From CAYVAP01 sp964343195 (lineage in GTDB: Bacteria; Bacteroidota; Bacteroidia; J057), in contig CAYFIR010000098.1 in assembly GCA_964343195.1 (NCBI GenBank), positions 1-25,649 on the forward strand: 25,649 nt of DNA, given 5' to 3'. Position 1 is the first letter of the stretch. The number at the start of each line of letters is the position of its first letter. Position numbers and translations under genes: made by a program. Positions 8,218 through 16,261 of the stretch are shown here, one piece after another. The notes beneath the pieces were generated by a model that searched no databases, was not told the DNA's origin, and worked only from the letters and a program-made list of their open reading frames with translations.

Positions 8218-9516
8218 TCAATCTACGTTGTCGTGCAGGAAACCATTTCCTTCACGCAACTGGTAATCAGTACCATTATCCTCATCGACGCTCAGGCGAG
8301 AGTAATTAGGATAGCGGTTCTGAGGGTCATCAGAATCCACCTGACGGCGTTTCCGCAGGTACGCGGGCTGTGCCTCCAGTCCTGAAAGGCTTTCAGGATC
8401 GTGGATGTCATAAACCTTGGAGTTCAGCTTCTTGATCCGCTCTTCTCGCTCATGGGTGTCGAGTCGACGCAGAGTGGCACGACGAGGCTCACGGGGAGCT
8501 TCTTCAGGCTGAGCCTGACGGGTCTCGACTTCCTCCAATGCTACCGGCGCATCTGCCTGCTCTGCAAAGCGGGTAGCGATCACGGTCACACGAATCTTGT
8601 CCCCCATGTCCTCGTCATAGACGATACCATAGATGATGTTTGCTTCGTGTCCTGCCGCTTCCTGAACGTACTCCACGATCTCGGTTGTTTCATCCATTCC
8701 GAGGGTATCTTCGCTGGCTGTGATGTTCACCACAATGCCACGAGCTCCCTTGATGTCGATGTTGTCGAGCAATGGAGAATTGATGGCTGCTTCAACGGCT
8801 GTAATGGCGCGCTCATCTCCATCTGCATCGGCTGTCCCCATCAGGGCCTTCCCTCCGTCGCGCATGATGGTACATACGTCAGCAAAGTCCACGTTGATGT
8901 AGCCTTCTGATGTGATGATTTCGGCGATCCCTTTGGCAGCGTCACAGAGCACCTGATCGGCCGCTTCAAACGCCTTTTTCATGGACACTGAGCTGCCCAT
9001 GGTCTTTTGCAGGTTGTTGTTGTCGATCACGATCATGGTATCGACAGCTTTCTGCAACTCCTCAACCCCTTCGAGGGCCTGCTGCGAGCGGCGCGGCCCT
9101 TCAAACTTGAAGGGGGTCGTCACGATGCCTACGGTGAGGATGTCCATTTCCTTGGCCATAGAGGCCAACACAGGGGCTGCCCCGGTACCGGTACCACCGC
9201 CCATACCTGCTGTTACGAATACCATTTTGGTATTCTCGGACAGGATTTCGCGGACTTCTTCGAGGGTTTCGATCGCGGCTTTCTTACCTACGTCAGGATT
9301 AGCCCCGGCTCCCAGACCAGAGGTCTGATTAGCGCCCAGGCGAATCTTGGTTGGCACATCGGACTTGTTCAACGCCTGCATGTCGGTGTTGCAGACAATG
9401 AACTCGACACCGTCGATGCCTTTTTCAAACATGTTGTTTACGGCGTTTCCGCCGCCGCCGCCCACACCAATCACCTTGATGATGGACTGATCATTTTTCG
9501 GAAATTCAAATTGCAT
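8218..9516 (-). CDS. ftsZ: Cell division GTPase FtsZ
   Basis: 432 aa. A tubulin-like GTPase that polymerises into the Z-ring at midcell and organises septal wall synthesis. Visible are the N-terminal nucleotide-binding glycines IGVGGGGGNAVN (16-27), the tubulin signature GGGTGTG at 106-112, TPFKFEGPRR (134-143) and the synergy-loop region NVDFADV (208-214). After residue about 320 comes a charged linker rich in Glu and Arg. The protein ends in FLHDNVD, the C-terminal tail typical of Bacteroidota FtsZ, which should bind FtsA. ATG 9516 gives the standard N-terminus. It is the last gene of the dcw cluster and is separated from ftsA by an inserted four-helix-bundle gene, which is unusual. Confidence 0.98.
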   Translation of the reverse strand: MQFEFPKNDQSIIKVIGVGGGGGNAVNNMFEKGIDGVEFIVCNTDMQALNKSDVPTKIRLGANQTSGLGAGANPDVGKKAAIETLEEVREILSENTKMVFVTAGMGGGTGTGAAPVLASMAKEMDILTVGIVTTPFKFEGPRRSQQALEGVEELQKAVDTMIVIDNNNLQKTMGSSVSMKKAFEAADQVLCDAAKGIAEIITSEGYINVDFADVCTIMRDGGKALMGTADADGDERAITAVEAAINSPLLDNIDIKGARGIVVNITASEDTLGMDETTEIVEYVQEAAGHEANIIYGIVYDEDMGDKIRVTVIATRFAEQADAPVALEEVETRQAQPEEAPREPRRATLRRLDTHEREERIKKLNSKVYDIHDPESLSGLEAQPAYLRKRRQVDSDDPQNRYPNYSRLSVDEDNGTDYQLREGNGFLHDNVD

Positions 9517-9534
9517 GGCTCTGGATTCTTATAA

Positions 9535-9595
9535 ATTCGTGATTCGGAATTCGTTATTGGTAATTGGTTGTGCTCCTGATAATTCGTGATTAGGA
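9535..9595 (+). repeat. ATTCGTN heptamer arrays, copies 2 and 3 (upstream of ftsZ)
   Basis: Five perfectly phased 7-mers at 9535-9569: ATTCGTG, ATTCGGA, ATTCGTT, ATTGGTA, ATTGGTT. A second short run, ATTCGTG and ATTAGGA, is at 9582-9595. The exact 11-mer AATTCGTGATT occurs at 9534-9544 and 9581-9591. Confidence 0.8.
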
Positions 9596-9614
9596 ATGGC
9601 ACTAATGAGGCTTC

Positions 9615-10076
9615 CTATGGAGAATGCTGCTTCCCAAATAATACCTCGTCTGGAATCTCTCCATTTAATTCATAATTAGCGCCTGGCTCAGATAGTCGAT
9701 ATCCCTTTAGCTCTGACTGCTTGAGGTAGCGGATAAATCCAATTAGCATTCGGGTAATTTCCTCAGACAGATCATATAGCTCGCGAAACTGATCTTCGTT
9801 CAGGCACCCACTATCCTTCATTCGGTAAAGCTGAGAGCGGACTTCCCCATTTGATCCCTTCGCATAACCGAGAAAAGTGATGAATTCCCGGTTCCCACCT
9901 CGCTCAAAACCTTCAGCGATGTTATCCATTACAGACCCTGCGGATCGGGTAACCTGATTGTTTAATCCCCAATCATGGCTTTCTTTCATCAACAGGCTAA
10001 AGGGCCGTAGCTTCTGATTCAGGAGCCGGGCCTTTTGCCAAAGAGGCAGTTCCTCAAATTTGATGATGGTAGCCAT
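9615..10076 (-). CDS. Four-helix-bundle protein (S23/IVP, TIGR02436-like) inserted between ftsA and ftsZ
   Basis: 153 aa from ATG 10076 (MATIIKFEELPLWQKARLL). It has the standard features of the S23 / 23S-intervening-sequence four-helix-bundle family: an N-terminal FEELPLWQKA helix, NQVTRSAGSVMDNIAEGFERGG with the conserved NIAEG motif, then EFITFLGYAKGSNGEVRSQL. The C-terminal 30 residues form a variable tail. An upstream ATG at 10109 adds 11 residues without family support. Relatives are found in 23S rRNA intervening sequences, as stand-alone genes in many Bacteroidota, and as Avd accessory proteins of diversity-generating retroelements; no reverse transcriptase or template repeat is seen here. 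The gene interrupts the nearly universal ftsA-ftsZ neighbourhood and is bracketed by inverted short repeats (9581-9591 and 10153-10163), so it looks like an insertion. Its function is unknown. Confidence 0.9.
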   Translation of the reverse strand: MATIIKFEELPLWQKARLLNQKLRPFSLLMKESHDWGLNNQVTRSAGSVMDNIAEGFERGGNREFITFLGYAKGSNGEVRSQLYRMKDSGCLNEDQFRELYDLSEEITRMLIGFIRYLKQSELKGYRLSEPGANYELNGEIPDEVLFGKQHSP

Positions 10077-10134
10077 CCAGCATTCTTCTTTTTGAACTTT
10101 GCCATTCATAATTCCTAAAGCAGGAGCGCTGCCT

Positions 10135-10169
10135 GGGCAATTACGAATGACAAATCACGAATTTTGAAT
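10135..10169 (-). repeat. ATTCGTN heptamer array, copy 4 (downstream of ftsA)
   Basis: Phased plus-strand units GGGCAAT, TACGAAT, GACAAAT, CACGAAT, TTTGAAT; read on the minus strand they are ATTCAAA, ATTCGTG, ATTTGTC, ATTCGTA, ATTGCCC. AATCACGAATT at 10153-10163 is the exact reverse complement of the 11-mer at 9581-9591. The array starts 2 bp after the ftsA stop in the direction of transcription. Confidence 0.8.
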
Positions 10170-10171
10170 TA

Positions 10172-11506
10172 TCACTCTATAAAATCTCCCGTGTTTGTCA
10201 GTGTACTTTCAAACCAGGTTTTGACCTTGTCGATAAAGCTGATGCGGGGCATCGTGCGACCACCTCGTCCGTAGCCCTGGGAAACAGGTTCCTTGGCTCC
10301 ACGACTTTCGCTGGGGCGCAGGTGCTGCACGTACTCGGAGGCTTCCAGTCCCATAATGACCAGACCGGTTCCGGTGGCAAACATGGGTTGATTGACTTCT
10401 TCCACCAGACCGCTGGCCAGGTGCTCTTCAGGTAGCCCCACTCGGGCGTCGATGCCGGTGACATACTCAGCACACTCCTTCATATGCTGGAGTTGAGCAC
10501 CTCCTCCAGTTACCACGAGTCCTGCGACCAGCTTGTCTTCGTAGCCGGAGTGCTTGATTTCTGCCAGGACAAATTCCATGATCTCTTCCATACGAGACTG
10601 TATCACCTGGGCCAGCATGGACTTGTGGATCTCCTTGGCGGGACGATCACGTGGGCCGGGAATGCTGATGATTACATCTTCCTTCACCGCATCGGCAAGG
10701 GCACTGCCATACTGCAACTTCAGCAATTCGGCGTGCTTCTTCATCACCTTGCATCCGTGCTTGATGTCATCGGTAACGATGTTGCCTCCGAAGGGTATCA
10801 CCGCCGTGTGGCGGATGATGTTGTTTTCAAACACCGCTATGTCGGTGGTACCGCCACCGATGTCAATCAGGCAAACACCTGCTTCTTTTTCTTCCTGGGT
10901 CAGGACGGCTGCACTGGATGCCAGAGGCTCCAGGATCAGTTCATCGACCTCCAGGCCAGCCCGAACGACACACTTGTAGATGTTGTTCGCAGCGGTAGTC
11001 TGACCCGTTACGATATGAAAGTTGCCCTCAAGCCGTACCCCGGACATACCAATTGGATCCAGGATGCCCGCCTGTGAATCGACGGTATATTCCTGGGGTA
11101 GTACGTGAATGATTTCCGTACCGGGCTGAGTAGCAATTTTGAACATGTCTTCATGCAGTCGATTCACATCGTCTGCCGTGATCTCAAAATCAGGATTGTT
11201 GAGGGTGATGATGCCCTTGTGCTGCATGCTGCGCACGTGCTCGCCGGCGATGCCGACGTGGACAACCTCGATCTTGATTCCTGAATGTTTTTCAGCTTCG
11301 CTGACAGCTTCACGAATGGCCTGAACCGTCTTCTCGATGTTGACTACTACGCCACGGTTCACCCCATCAGAATCAGCTTTGCCGACTCCCAGGATGTTCA
11401 CTTTGCCATACTCGTTACGCTTCCCGACGATGGCGCAGATCTTTGTAGTGCCAATGTCGAGTCCTACCACAATTTGCTCGGTAGCGGGGGTTTGTTCATG
11501 TGCCAT
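10172..11506 (-). CDS. ftsA: Cell division protein FtsA
   Basis: 444 aa. An actin-like ATPase that anchors FtsZ filaments to the inner membrane and recruits later division proteins. Visible are the phosphate-1 motif DIGTTK (17-22), the SHS2/1C domain in between, the phosphate-2 motif DIGGGTTD (215-222) and the adenosine motif VVTGGGAQL (331-339). The C-terminus has a short basic linker and an amphipathic helix FIDKVKTWFEST (424-435), the membrane-targeting sequence. ATG 11506 gives the usual start. It follows ftsQ by 109 bp, a gap that holds an inverted-repeat structure. Confidence 0.97.
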   Translation of the reverse strand: MAHEQTPATEQIVVGLDIGTTKICAIVGKRNEYGKVNILGVGKADSDGVNRGVVVNIEKTVQAIREAVSEAEKHSGIKIEVVHVGIAGEHVRSMQHKGIITLNNPDFEITADDVNRLHEDMFKIATQPGTEIIHVLPQEYTVDSQAGILDPIGMSGVRLEGNFHIVTGQTTAANNIYKCVVRAGLEVDELILEPLASSAAVLTQEEKEAGVCLIDIGGGTTDIAVFENNIIRHTAVIPFGGNIVTDDIKHGCKVMKKHAELLKLQYGSALADAVKEDVIISIPGPRDRPAKEIHKSMLAQVIQSRMEEIMEFVLAEIKHSGYEDKLVAGLVVTGGGAQLQHMKECAEYVTGIDARVGLPEEHLASGLVEEVNQPMFATGTGLVIMGLEASEYVQHLRPSESRGAKEPVSQGYGRGGRTMPRISFIDKVKTWFESTLTNTGDFIE

Positions 11507-11560
11507 AACTTTAGCGTTCTTGGAGTTAATACTTCGGATATTCTTTCAGTGATCGGAAAA

Positions 11561-11604
11561 GGTGATCAAGATGAACAGTGATCACTTTGACCACCGAGAT
11601 CACC
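11561..11604. repeat. Inverted repeat in the ftsQ-ftsA gap
   Basis: GGTGATC (11561-11567) faces GATCACC (11598-11604), with the perfect palindrome AGTGATCACT (11577-11586) between them. GTGATC also occurs just upstream near 11550. It could fold as a hairpin or be a binding site. There is no T-run. Confidence 0.5.
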
Positions 11605-11615
11605 CTTTATCATTC

Positions 11616-12512
11616 TCATCTTTTCTTTGCAACTACCTGCCCCCGGTATTTAACACTTAGGGATCGATACTTGCGCCAGCCCGTTTCGGAGGGAACCTGT
11701 CGGTAGAAGTCCATCAGATTGCGGAACTTCTCCTCGATTCGGACCGGGTAACCAAATTCTATTTCCAGGTCGCTCACGGTAGGGAGCAACTCGATCTGTC
11801 CATCCTGAAAAATCACCACCTCGGCGATCTGCGCACGCCAGAAGTCATCGTTGCGGATAAAATCCAGCAGTGGCAGGGTTTCCTGTACCGATGAGCAGGA
11901 AAAGGTGTCTACTACGCCTTCTTCAAAATCACCTCTGACCAATGGCACATAAGCCGAATGTCTTGGGCTGGTGGGAAACTTGTTGCCGTCGGCATCCACG
12001 TATAAATGGAGTCCACTGTTGTTGATCACACGTCCTACGGCCTCGCGCAAGGCAATCTCAATGTGCAGCACTCCCATCATGCTCTTGTGTACCTCGACAT
12101 GGGCAACTGCTGGATTGCTTAAGAGGGTATTTTCAAGTCCTTCCAGATTCAGTTCTCCCATGGGGGTACCCAGGTAATCCACCTGATTTTCGCCTCCCAT
12201 TGCCTCAATCACATCTCCCTCCGACATGAAAGCATTGTCGGTTCCCGGCAGCAGGTTCACCCGAATTTCCTTCAGCGGCATGCGATCCAGGTACTCATTG
12301 GCACTGACCATCAACGCCCCTACTACGAGGATGATAGCGGGATACAACATCCACTTCTTCAACCCGGCAGGAATGGGCAGGCTAAACTTGCCCTGCTTTC
12401 CGCCTTTACGTCGCCCGGACTTCACCTCATTATTCGCCTCTTCCAGGGGTCGGTTGCGACCAGCCGGAGTCCTGCGACGTGTAGGTGGTGGGGTAGGTAT
12501 TTGTAGAGACAT
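11616..12512 (-). CDS. ftsQ: Cell division protein FtsQ/DivIB
   Basis: 298 aa. A bitopic membrane protein of the divisome that scaffolds FtsL and the FtsWI synthase. There is a basic, proline-rich cytoplasmic N-terminus of about 50 residues, one membrane segment at about 55-72 (MLYPAIILVVGALMVSAN), then a POTRA-like domain beginning LKEIRVNLLPG with the early SEGDVIEAMGG and HVEVHKSMMGVLHIEIALREAVGRVI blocks, and a C-terminal beta domain. Sequence similarity in this family is low. The position between murC and ftsA, the topology and the POTRA pattern make the call firm. It starts 28 bp after the murC stop. Confidence 0.92.
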   Translation of the reverse strand: MSLQIPTPPPTRRRTPAGRNRPLEEANNEVKSGRRKGGKQGKFSLPIPAGLKKWMLYPAIILVVGALMVSANEYLDRMPLKEIRVNLLPGTDNAFMSEGDVIEAMGGENQVDYLGTPMGELNLEGLENTLLSNPAVAHVEVHKSMMGVLHIEIALREAVGRVINNSGLHLYVDADGNKFPTSPRHSAYVPLVRGDFEEGVVDTFSCSSVQETLPLLDFIRNDDFWRAQIAEVVIFQDGQIELLPTVSDLEIEFGYPVRIEEKFRNLMDFYRQVPSETGWRKYRSLSVKYRGQVVAKKR

Positions 12513-12518
12513 TATTCT

Positions 12519-12553
12519 GTTGATGGTTGAAAGTTCTGAGTTAGAGGTTTACA
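12519..12553 (+). repeat. GTTGAAN-type heptamer array at the murC-ftsQ junction
   Basis: Five phased units GTTGATG, GTTGAAA, GTTCTGA, GTTAGAG, GTTTACA. The array fills the 28-bp spacer and runs through the murC stop codon, so the last murC codons (VNL and the stop) lie within it. Confidence 0.7.
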
Positions 12554-13887
12554 TATTTTGGGGCCAGCAGGCTTTTCAGTTTGGGAACCTCCCGGTCGAT
12601 GTCGCCAGCGCCGAGGGTCAGCAAAACGGTTGGCTGATTGAGTTTTGAGGAGATTTCCTCCCCCAGCCTTTCACGCCGCACCAAAGATTTCTGCCCATTC
12701 TTCATCAGATCCAAAATCGCCTCACTGGTTACCCCTTCAATTGGCTCTTCCCGCGCAGGATAAATTTCCATCAGCATCGCTACATCCACTCGATCCAATT
12801 GCTCTGCAAAGCCCTCCATAAAATCCCTCGTCCGTGTAAACAGATGGGGTTGAAACACCACCAGCAGTTGCCGATCGGGGAAAATCTCCCGAGCCGTATC
12901 GATCACCACTTCCAGTTCTCCCGGATGGTGGGCATAGTCGTCAATGAAGGTCAACTCTGCTGTGTCGATTTGCACTTCAAAACGCCGGTAAATGCCCCGA
13001 AAGTCGGCCACCGCTTTGCGCAATTCCTTCTCCCCCACTCCGATTTGCAAGGCCACCGTAGCGGCTGCGGCCATGTTCATCACATTGTGGCGACCGGGAA
13101 AGGTCATGGTCAACTCGCGGAATTTGTTGCCATCTACCTCTAGATTGAAGAAGGTCTTCACTCCTTCATAGCGGACGTCGGCAACTTTTGAGTCCCCATT
13201 GGCCCCGAAAGTCTGATAGGAACGGCCCCAATCCATCGCGGCAGACTCATGCACCAGTAGTTCCTGCGCCTGATGGGCAAATTTCCGGTAGGTCTCCCGC
13301 ATGGCATCTTCGTCGCCATAGATGTCCAGATGATCTGGGTCCAGGGAGTTGATGATGGCCCACTCGGGGTGCAAATGCAGGAAAGAACGGTCGTATTCGT
13401 CGGCTTCTACCACCAGCCACTCGTCGTCGCCATGGACAAAGTTCCCACCCAGGTTGGCCGAAAGGCCACCCAGGAAAGCGGTGATGTCCATTCCCGCACT
13501 GCGCAGGATATGCGCCAGCATGGTGGACGTCGTGGTCTTACCATGAGTGCCAGCCACTGCGATACAGCGGTAGCTTTGGCTGATAAAGCCGAGCACCTCG
13601 GCGCGCTTGAGGCAGGTCTTGCCCAGTTCCTGGGCCTTGATCCACTCGGGATTGCTCTTGGGAATGGCCGGGGTGTAAATCACCAGATCCGCCGCCTCGA
13701 TACGTCCGGGGTCCATATCGTAATACACCTCAATCCCCAACTCCGCTAGTTGACGGGTTACCACCGACTCGCTCCGGTCATAGCCGGATACCTCGTAGCC
13801 TTCGCCATCGAAATAGCGGGCCAGGGCGCTCATGCCGATGCCGCCGATGCCAAGGAAGTAGATGGTATGGTTTAGTTGGAGGTTCAA
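12541..13887 (-). CDS. murC: UDP-N-acetylmuramate--L-alanine ligase MurC
   Basis: 448 aa. Cytoplasmic ATP-dependent ligase that adds L-Ala to UDP-MurNAc. The N-terminal Rossmann domain shows FLGIGGIGMSALA (11-23) and the TPAIP block (72-76). The central ATPase domain has the P-loop GTHGKTTT (113-120), then GGLSANLGGNF, EADEYDRSFLHLHPEWAIIN and DPDHLDIYG. The C-terminal domain has RRFEVQ, DDYAHHPGE and QPHLFTRT. All blocks fit MurC rather than MurD, E or F. The 46-bp spacer to murG is almost wholly a heptamer array. Confidence 0.98.
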   Translation of the reverse strand: MNLQLNHTIYFLGIGGIGMSALARYFDGEGYEVSGYDRSESVVTRQLAELGIEVYYDMDPGRIEAADLVIYTPAIPKSNPEWIKAQELGKTCLKRAEVLGFISQSYRCIAVAGTHGKTTTSTMLAHILRSAGMDITAFLGGLSANLGGNFVHGDDEWLVVEADEYDRSFLHLHPEWAIINSLDPDHLDIYGDEDAMRETYRKFAHQAQELLVHESAAMDWGRSYQTFGANGDSKVADVRYEGVKTFFNLEVDGNKFRELTMTFPGRHNVMNMAAAATVALQIGVGEKELRKAVADFRGIYRRFEVQIDTAELTFIDDYAHHPGELEVVIDTAREIFPDRQLLVVFQPHLFTRTRDFMEGFAEQLDRVDVAMLMEIYPAREEPIEGVTSEAILDLMKNGQKSLVRRERLGEEISSKLNQPTVLLTLGAGDIDREVPKLKSLLAPKYVNL

Positions 13888-13896
13888 GGGGGGTTA

Positions 13897-13931
13897 ATTC
13901 GTGATTTGTAATTCGTGATTCGTAATTGAGA
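13897..13931 (+). repeat. ATTCGTN heptamer array, copy 5 (murG-murC spacer)
   Basis: Five phased units ATTCGTG, ATTTGTA, ATTCGTG, ATTCGTA, ATTGAGA, ending 2 bp from the murG stop. The 11-mer AATTCGTGATT occurs twice (13896-13906 and 13910-13920). Confidence 0.85.
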
Positions 13932-13933
13932 AC

Positions 13934-15031
13934 TTAGCTTTTTAGTTGGGCAAATATTTCATCCACGATTTCCTTCGCGGCATCGTGTTTTTCGAAGGCG
14001 GTGATCTGATCGGTCAATTGGCCCAATCGCTGGGGATCCTGAAGAATCTCCAGGGCGGTTGGGAGGAGCTTTTCGGTGGCTTCGACATCCTTGATCAGTT
14101 CCGCTGCGCCTTTTTCGCTAAGCGAAAGGGCGTTTTTGGTCTGATGGTCTTCGGCAACATTGGGAGAAGGCACCAGAATTGAGGGCTTGTTCAGGGCAAT
14201 CAGTTCCGAAATGGTACTGCCCCCGGCACGGCTGATGATCAGATCTGCCGCAGAATAGGCCACGGCCATGTCATCAATAAATGCACTCAGCTTCACCTGC
14301 GGATGCTCTGGAACCTGGGCTTTTAGCCGCTCGTAATAGCGCTTGCCACATTGCCAGACCAGTTGTACCTCACTGTTAGTGATGAGGTCCAATTGTCCCA
14401 GTAGCGCCTGATTGATGCGCAATGCTCCCAGGCTTCCGCCCAGGCTGAGCAGCACTGGCTTTGTCGGATCCAGTCCCAGCTTCCTCACAGCTTCGTCTCG
14501 GTCTATGAGCGAAAAACTCCGAATGGGATTGCCGGTTACCACGGTTTTGCTCGAATCAAAGTACTTCTCGGCGTCTGCGTTGCCGAGCAATATTTTCTTT
14601 GCCTTACCCGCCAGCCAGCGATTGACCAGTCCGGGATAGGCGTTTTGTTCACAGAGGAAAAGGGGAACCCCATTGCCAGCCGCAGCGCGTCCCAGGGGGC
14701 CGCTGGCGAAGCCTCCCACTCCTACAACTGCCTCAGGCTGAAAGCGCTTGACGATGCTTCGGGACTGCATCAGGCTCACCATCAGCTTGAATGGGAATTG
14801 CAGGTTGCGCCAGATGTTGCGCAGGTTGAGCTGACGTTGAATACCGCTAATGGGCACGGACTCAATGGTGTAACCATACTTGGGCACGACAGTCTCCTCC
14901 ATGCCGCCTTTGGCACCGACAAAGAGGATATCGGCATCGGGTTCCCGACGCTGAATTTCCCCAGCGATGCTCACCGCGGGGAATATGTGGCCTCCAGTAC
15001 CACCACCAGATATGATGATTCGTTTGCTCAT
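13934..15031 (-). CDS. murG: Lipid II synthase MurG (UDP-GlcNAc transferase)
   Basis: 365 aa from ATG 15031. A GT-B glycosyltransferase on the inner face of the membrane that adds GlcNAc to lipid I to make lipid II. Visible are ISGGGTGGHIFPA (7-19) with the glycine-rich acceptor-binding loop, VGVGGFASGPL, CEQNAYPGLVNR, the second glycine loop LGGSLGALRIN and the nucleotide-sugar region SRAGGSTISELIALNKPSIL, followed by EDHQTKNA. A frame extension to 15115 would add 28 basic residues overlapping the ftsW 3' end and is rejected. It starts 10 bp after the ftsW stop, so the two are coupled. Confidence 0.97.
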   Translation of the reverse strand: MSKRIIISGGGTGGHIFPAVSIAGEIQRREPDADILFVGAKGGMEETVVPKYGYTIESVPISGIQRQLNLRNIWRNLQFPFKLMVSLMQSRSIVKRFQPEAVVGVGGFASGPLGRAAAGNGVPLFLCEQNAYPGLVNRWLAGKAKKILLGNADAEKYFDSSKTVVTGNPIRSFSLIDRDEAVRKLGLDPTKPVLLSLGGSLGALRINQALLGQLDLITNSEVQLVWQCGKRYYERLKAQVPEHPQVKLSAFIDDMAVAYSAADLIISRAGGSTISELIALNKPSILVPSPNVAEDHQTKNALSLSEKGAAELIKDVEATEKLLPTALEILQDPQRLGQLTDQITAFEKHDAAKEIVDEIFAQLKS

Positions 15032-15041
15032 AAAGTGCAGG

Positions 15042-16211
15042 CTACAGCCCAAATGCAGTTTTGAATTTGAATCGCCCCTGTTTTCCTTTCGTTTCCTTCT
15101 TTTTCTCAATCGCATCCCGGCTCACGCTCAGGATAATCCCCAGAGATACACAAGTCATCAGGATAGACGTACCTCCCATGCTCACCATGGGCAGGGTCAA
15201 TCCGGTCAGGGGCAGTAGTCCTACCGTTACCCCCATATGTATCAGAGCCTGCATGACGAGCAGGAAGCTCAGGCCTCCCGCCATCAACGCCCCAAATGTT
15301 TTACTCACTGTGGCAATACTCACCGCCCGGAATAGCAGCATTAAATACAGTAGAATCACCGCGGTAGCTCCAATCAGACCATACTCTTCGACGATGATGG
15401 CAAAGACGAAGTCAGTATTGGCGTGAGGGAGGAAGTTCCGCTGTGTACTCTTGCCTACTCCTTTGCCCACCAAACCACTGGATGCAATGGCGATGTGAGT
15501 CTGCACGGTTTCAAATTTCCCGTCGTAGTCGCTGTTGGTCAGACGCTCTACGTAGTCATTCCAGCGAGACTTCCAGGTCTCGGCACGCTTGGCGGTAGTC
15601 GACAGTACTCCCAATCCGAGAATGGCTACCATGACCAGAACGCCTATGTATTTCATGTCTACCCCAGCGATGATCATGACCATGAGACTGGAAATGAACA
15701 TCAGCGAGGCGGTACTCAGGTCGCTCGGTGCGATCAGTCCGCAGATGATGGTTACCCAAAACAGCGCAGGCAGGAAGCCTTCAGTGAAGTCCTTGATCAC
15801 ATCCTGACGCTGCGTCAACAGCTTGGCCAGATATACAATCAGGGTGAGCTTCGCCAGGTCAGAGGGCTGGAAGGAAGTTCCAAATACCGAAATCCAGCGT
15901 GCGGCTTCGTTCAATTCGCTGCCGCTGACGACCGTGTAGAGCAGCAAAGGAATGGTCAGCAAAAGGAGGCCATTGGACAGCCGAGCAAACATTCGGTAGT
16001 TCACCAGGTGGATCAGGTACATGATCACCAGTCCAAGCCCGAGGTGCATCGCGTGCTTGAGCAGATAATACTCCCGGTCACCGCCCATCAGACGGAAGGC
16101 CTGTGCGCTACTGGCGCTATAAACGGCCAATAGCCCGATCAGGCTGATCAGGATGGCGATGATCCAGATGATTTTGTCGCCTTTGAGTTTATGTAATAGC
16201 CACTGAAACAC
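15042..16211 (-). CDS. ftsW: Septal peptidoglycan polymerase FtsW (SEDS)
   Basis: 389 aa. A polytopic SEDS-family glycosyltransferase that polymerises lipid II together with FtsI at the septum. About ten membrane segments can be seen. Family blocks are LLAVYSASS (27-35), NEAARWISVFGTSFQPSDLAKL (101-122), and LPHANTDFVFAIIVEEYGLIG (261-281), whose Asp267 lies in the loop that carries the catalytic Asp of SEDS proteins. A further block GLTLPMVSMGGTS lies near the end. The C-terminus is basic and cytoplasmic. I call it FtsW rather than RodA because of its place in the cluster next to murG and murD. A 128-bp spacer separates it from murD. Confidence 0.95.
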   Translation of the reverse strand: MFQWLLHKLKGDKIIWIIAILISLIGLLAVYSASSAQAFRLMGGDREYYLLKHAMHLGLGLVIMYLIHLVNYRMFARLSNGLLLLTIPLLLYTVVSGSELNEAARWISVFGTSFQPSDLAKLTLIVYLAKLLTQRQDVIKDFTEGFLPALFWVTIICGLIAPSDLSTASLMFISSLMVMIIAGVDMKYIGVLVMVAILGLGVLSTTAKRAETWKSRWNDYVERLTNSDYDGKFETVQTHIAIASSGLVGKGVGKSTQRNFLPHANTDFVFAIIVEEYGLIGATAVILLYLMLLFRAVSIATVSKTFGALMAGGLSFLLVMQALIHMGVTVGLLPLTGLTLPMVSMGGTSILMTCVSLGIILSVSRDAIEKKKETKGKQGRFKFKTAFGL

Positions 16212-16224
16212 GGTGGAAGTATTA

Positions 16225-16238
16225 ATTCGTGATTTATT
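16225..16238 (+). repeat. Short ATTCGTN repeat, copy 6 (upstream of ftsW)
   Basis: Two units, ATTCGTG and ATTTATT, with the exact 11-mer AATTCGTGATT at 16224-16234. Confidence 0.55.
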
Positions 16239-16261
16239 TCCAGAAGCCAGACCGTTTTGTA

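Noticed and set aside
8401..9534. Long plus-strand open frames opposite ftsZ, and similar ones opposite other dcw genes
   Set aside because: Mirror frames of strongly conserved genes; none shows a recognisable domain.
9535..9595. Short regular repeats as a CRISPR array
   Set aside because: Units are 7 bp without spacers, and no cas gene is present.
9615..10076. Four-helix-bundle gene as the Avd protein of a diversity-generating retroelement
   Set aside because: No reverse transcriptase, template repeat or variable repeat is seen in the window.
15032..15115. N-terminal extension of murG
   Set aside because: It overlaps the ftsW coding end in another frame and is basic low-complexity sequence; ATG 15031 gives the normal MurG start.
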